Below, piece by piece: positions 5,879 to 6,266 of a DNA stretch of 6,266 nt. Made by a program: the position numbers and the translations under genes. This DNA is from Candidatus Zixiibacteriota bacterium (GTDB taxonomy: Bacteria > Zixibacteria > MSB-5A5 > GN15 > FEB-12): NCBI GenBank assembly GCA_022564135.1, contig JADFLZ010000132.1, positions 1 through 6,266 on the forward strand, given 5' to 3'. The notes under the pieces are model-generated. The model worked only from the letters and a program-made list of their open reading frames with translations, did not search any database and was not told where the DNA came from. Numbering within the stretch: the stretch's first letter is position 1; each line of letters opens with the position of its first letter.

Positions 5879-6266
5879 ATGAATAGCGAATCTAGTGTCA
5901 TCCTGAAAATCGTATTTTCAGTTTTGTTTTTTCCGCTCTTTTTTCAGGAGAGTTTTGTTTACTTTGCCTGGGCGGCGACTGACCAGTTCTGGGTACAATC
6001 CGCCAAAAGAATTTTCCTCTTGCTGCCGGTCATGGCCATAATTCTTGGCTGCTGGGCCAGCATTGCCTGTCTCTTGACAGTTGTCATTCGGCAGAACCGC
6101 CGGGAGTTTCTGACCAGTCTCATTATAACCTGGTGGGATCTCGGAAAGTCCATCGTAATGTTCTGGGGCGGCATTATCAAATTCGCCTTCACTTTTGTGG
6201 TGGCTGTTTTAGAGTTTGCCAAAATTGCCGCGATGGCTCTCTGGTCACTGGTTCAAGAAATACTCT
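5879..6266 (+). CDS. Unrecognised integral membrane protein, 3' partial
   Basis: The frame is open for 129 codons from this ATG to the window edge. A strong AAAGGAGG at 5863-5870, 8 nt upstream, supports the start. The protein is very hydrophobic and rich in Phe and Trp, with likely membrane segments at about residues 7-31, 44-70 and 92-125. A basic linker, RQNRRE (71-76), between the second and third suggests a cytoplasmic loop by the positive-inside rule. I do not recognise the family, and no catalytic or metal-binding motif is evident; the two cysteines (58 and 64) lie in the second membrane segment. It is 237 nt from the mer cluster, so it may be a separate transcription unit. An overlapping open frame on the opposite strand (5959-6222) is best seen as a shadow. 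Confidence 0.72.
   Translation, partial: MNSESSVILKIVFSVLFFPLFFQESFVYFAWAATDQFWVQSAKRIFLLLPVMAIILGCWASIACLLTVVIRQNRREFLTSLIITWWDLGKSIVMFWGGIIKFAFTFVVAVLEFAKIAAMALWSLVQEIL

Noticed and set aside
5959..6222. Minus-strand open frame opposite the last gene
   Set aside because: The plus strand has a strong ribosome site and a membrane-protein pattern; the antisense translation shows no family features.

Overview
This 6.3 kb window comes from a Gram-negative (diderm) bacterium of moderate GC. It encodes two outer-membrane beta-barrels, a LolA-like lipoprotein-sorting protein and several exported proteins, most with clear AGGAGG-type ribosome sites. Three in-frame TGA codons look like selenocysteine (Sec, U) codons, so the host probably has a Sec insertion pathway. 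Anaerobic deltaproteobacterial-type lineages or uncultured FCB-type phyla would fit, but the species cannot be named from this sequence.

Layout. (1) 1-1847: the tail of an envelope gene pair, a LolA-like outer-membrane lipoprotein-sorting protein (5' end off the window) followed 4 nt later by a DUF1302-like outer-membrane barrel. Such pairs often lie next to RND/MMPL exporters, which would be upstream. (2) 1848-1984: AT-rich intergenic DNA with a perfect 9-4-9 inverted repeat inside a stretched promoter, the architecture expected for a MerR-family regulator. (3) 1985-5641: a five-gene co-directional cluster. It contains merR with the three Hg(II)-binding cysteines; merTP, a MerT transporter fused to a MerP-like GMTCxxC domain; a small thioredoxin-fold protein overlapping merTP by ATGA; an exported outer-membrane barrel whose reading frame has two TGA codons (a UxxU motif just after the signal peptide); and an exported two-part protein ending in a thioredoxin-like domain with a UxxC motif encoded by TGA. 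(4) 5642-5878: apparently non-coding. (5) 5879-6266: the start of an unrecognised membrane protein that runs off the window.

The main result is that the last two mer-cluster genes look like selenoproteins that a standard gene caller would break up or shorten. The signal peptide at 3341 and the barrel body to 4327 are in the same frame, interrupted only by TGA at 3413 and 3422. The proteins at 4352-5248 and 5252-5641 are in the same frame, separated only by TGA at 5249, exactly where a thioredoxin-like CPGC motif would have its first cysteine. Each site is followed at the right distance by a stem-loop with a GU-containing apical loop, as in bacterial SECIS elements; one loop (GGUC) is the same as I recall for E. 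coli fdhF.

Working model (inference): MerR senses Hg(II) and controls the cluster. MerTP captures and imports the metal. The thioredoxin-like protein and the two selenoproteins, placed in the cytoplasm, outer membrane and periplasm, provide thiol/selenol redox or metal-binding chemistry. No mercuric reductase (merA) or organomercurial lyase (merB) is present here, so this may be a selenium-assisted mercury-handling cluster that differs from the classical merRTPA operon.
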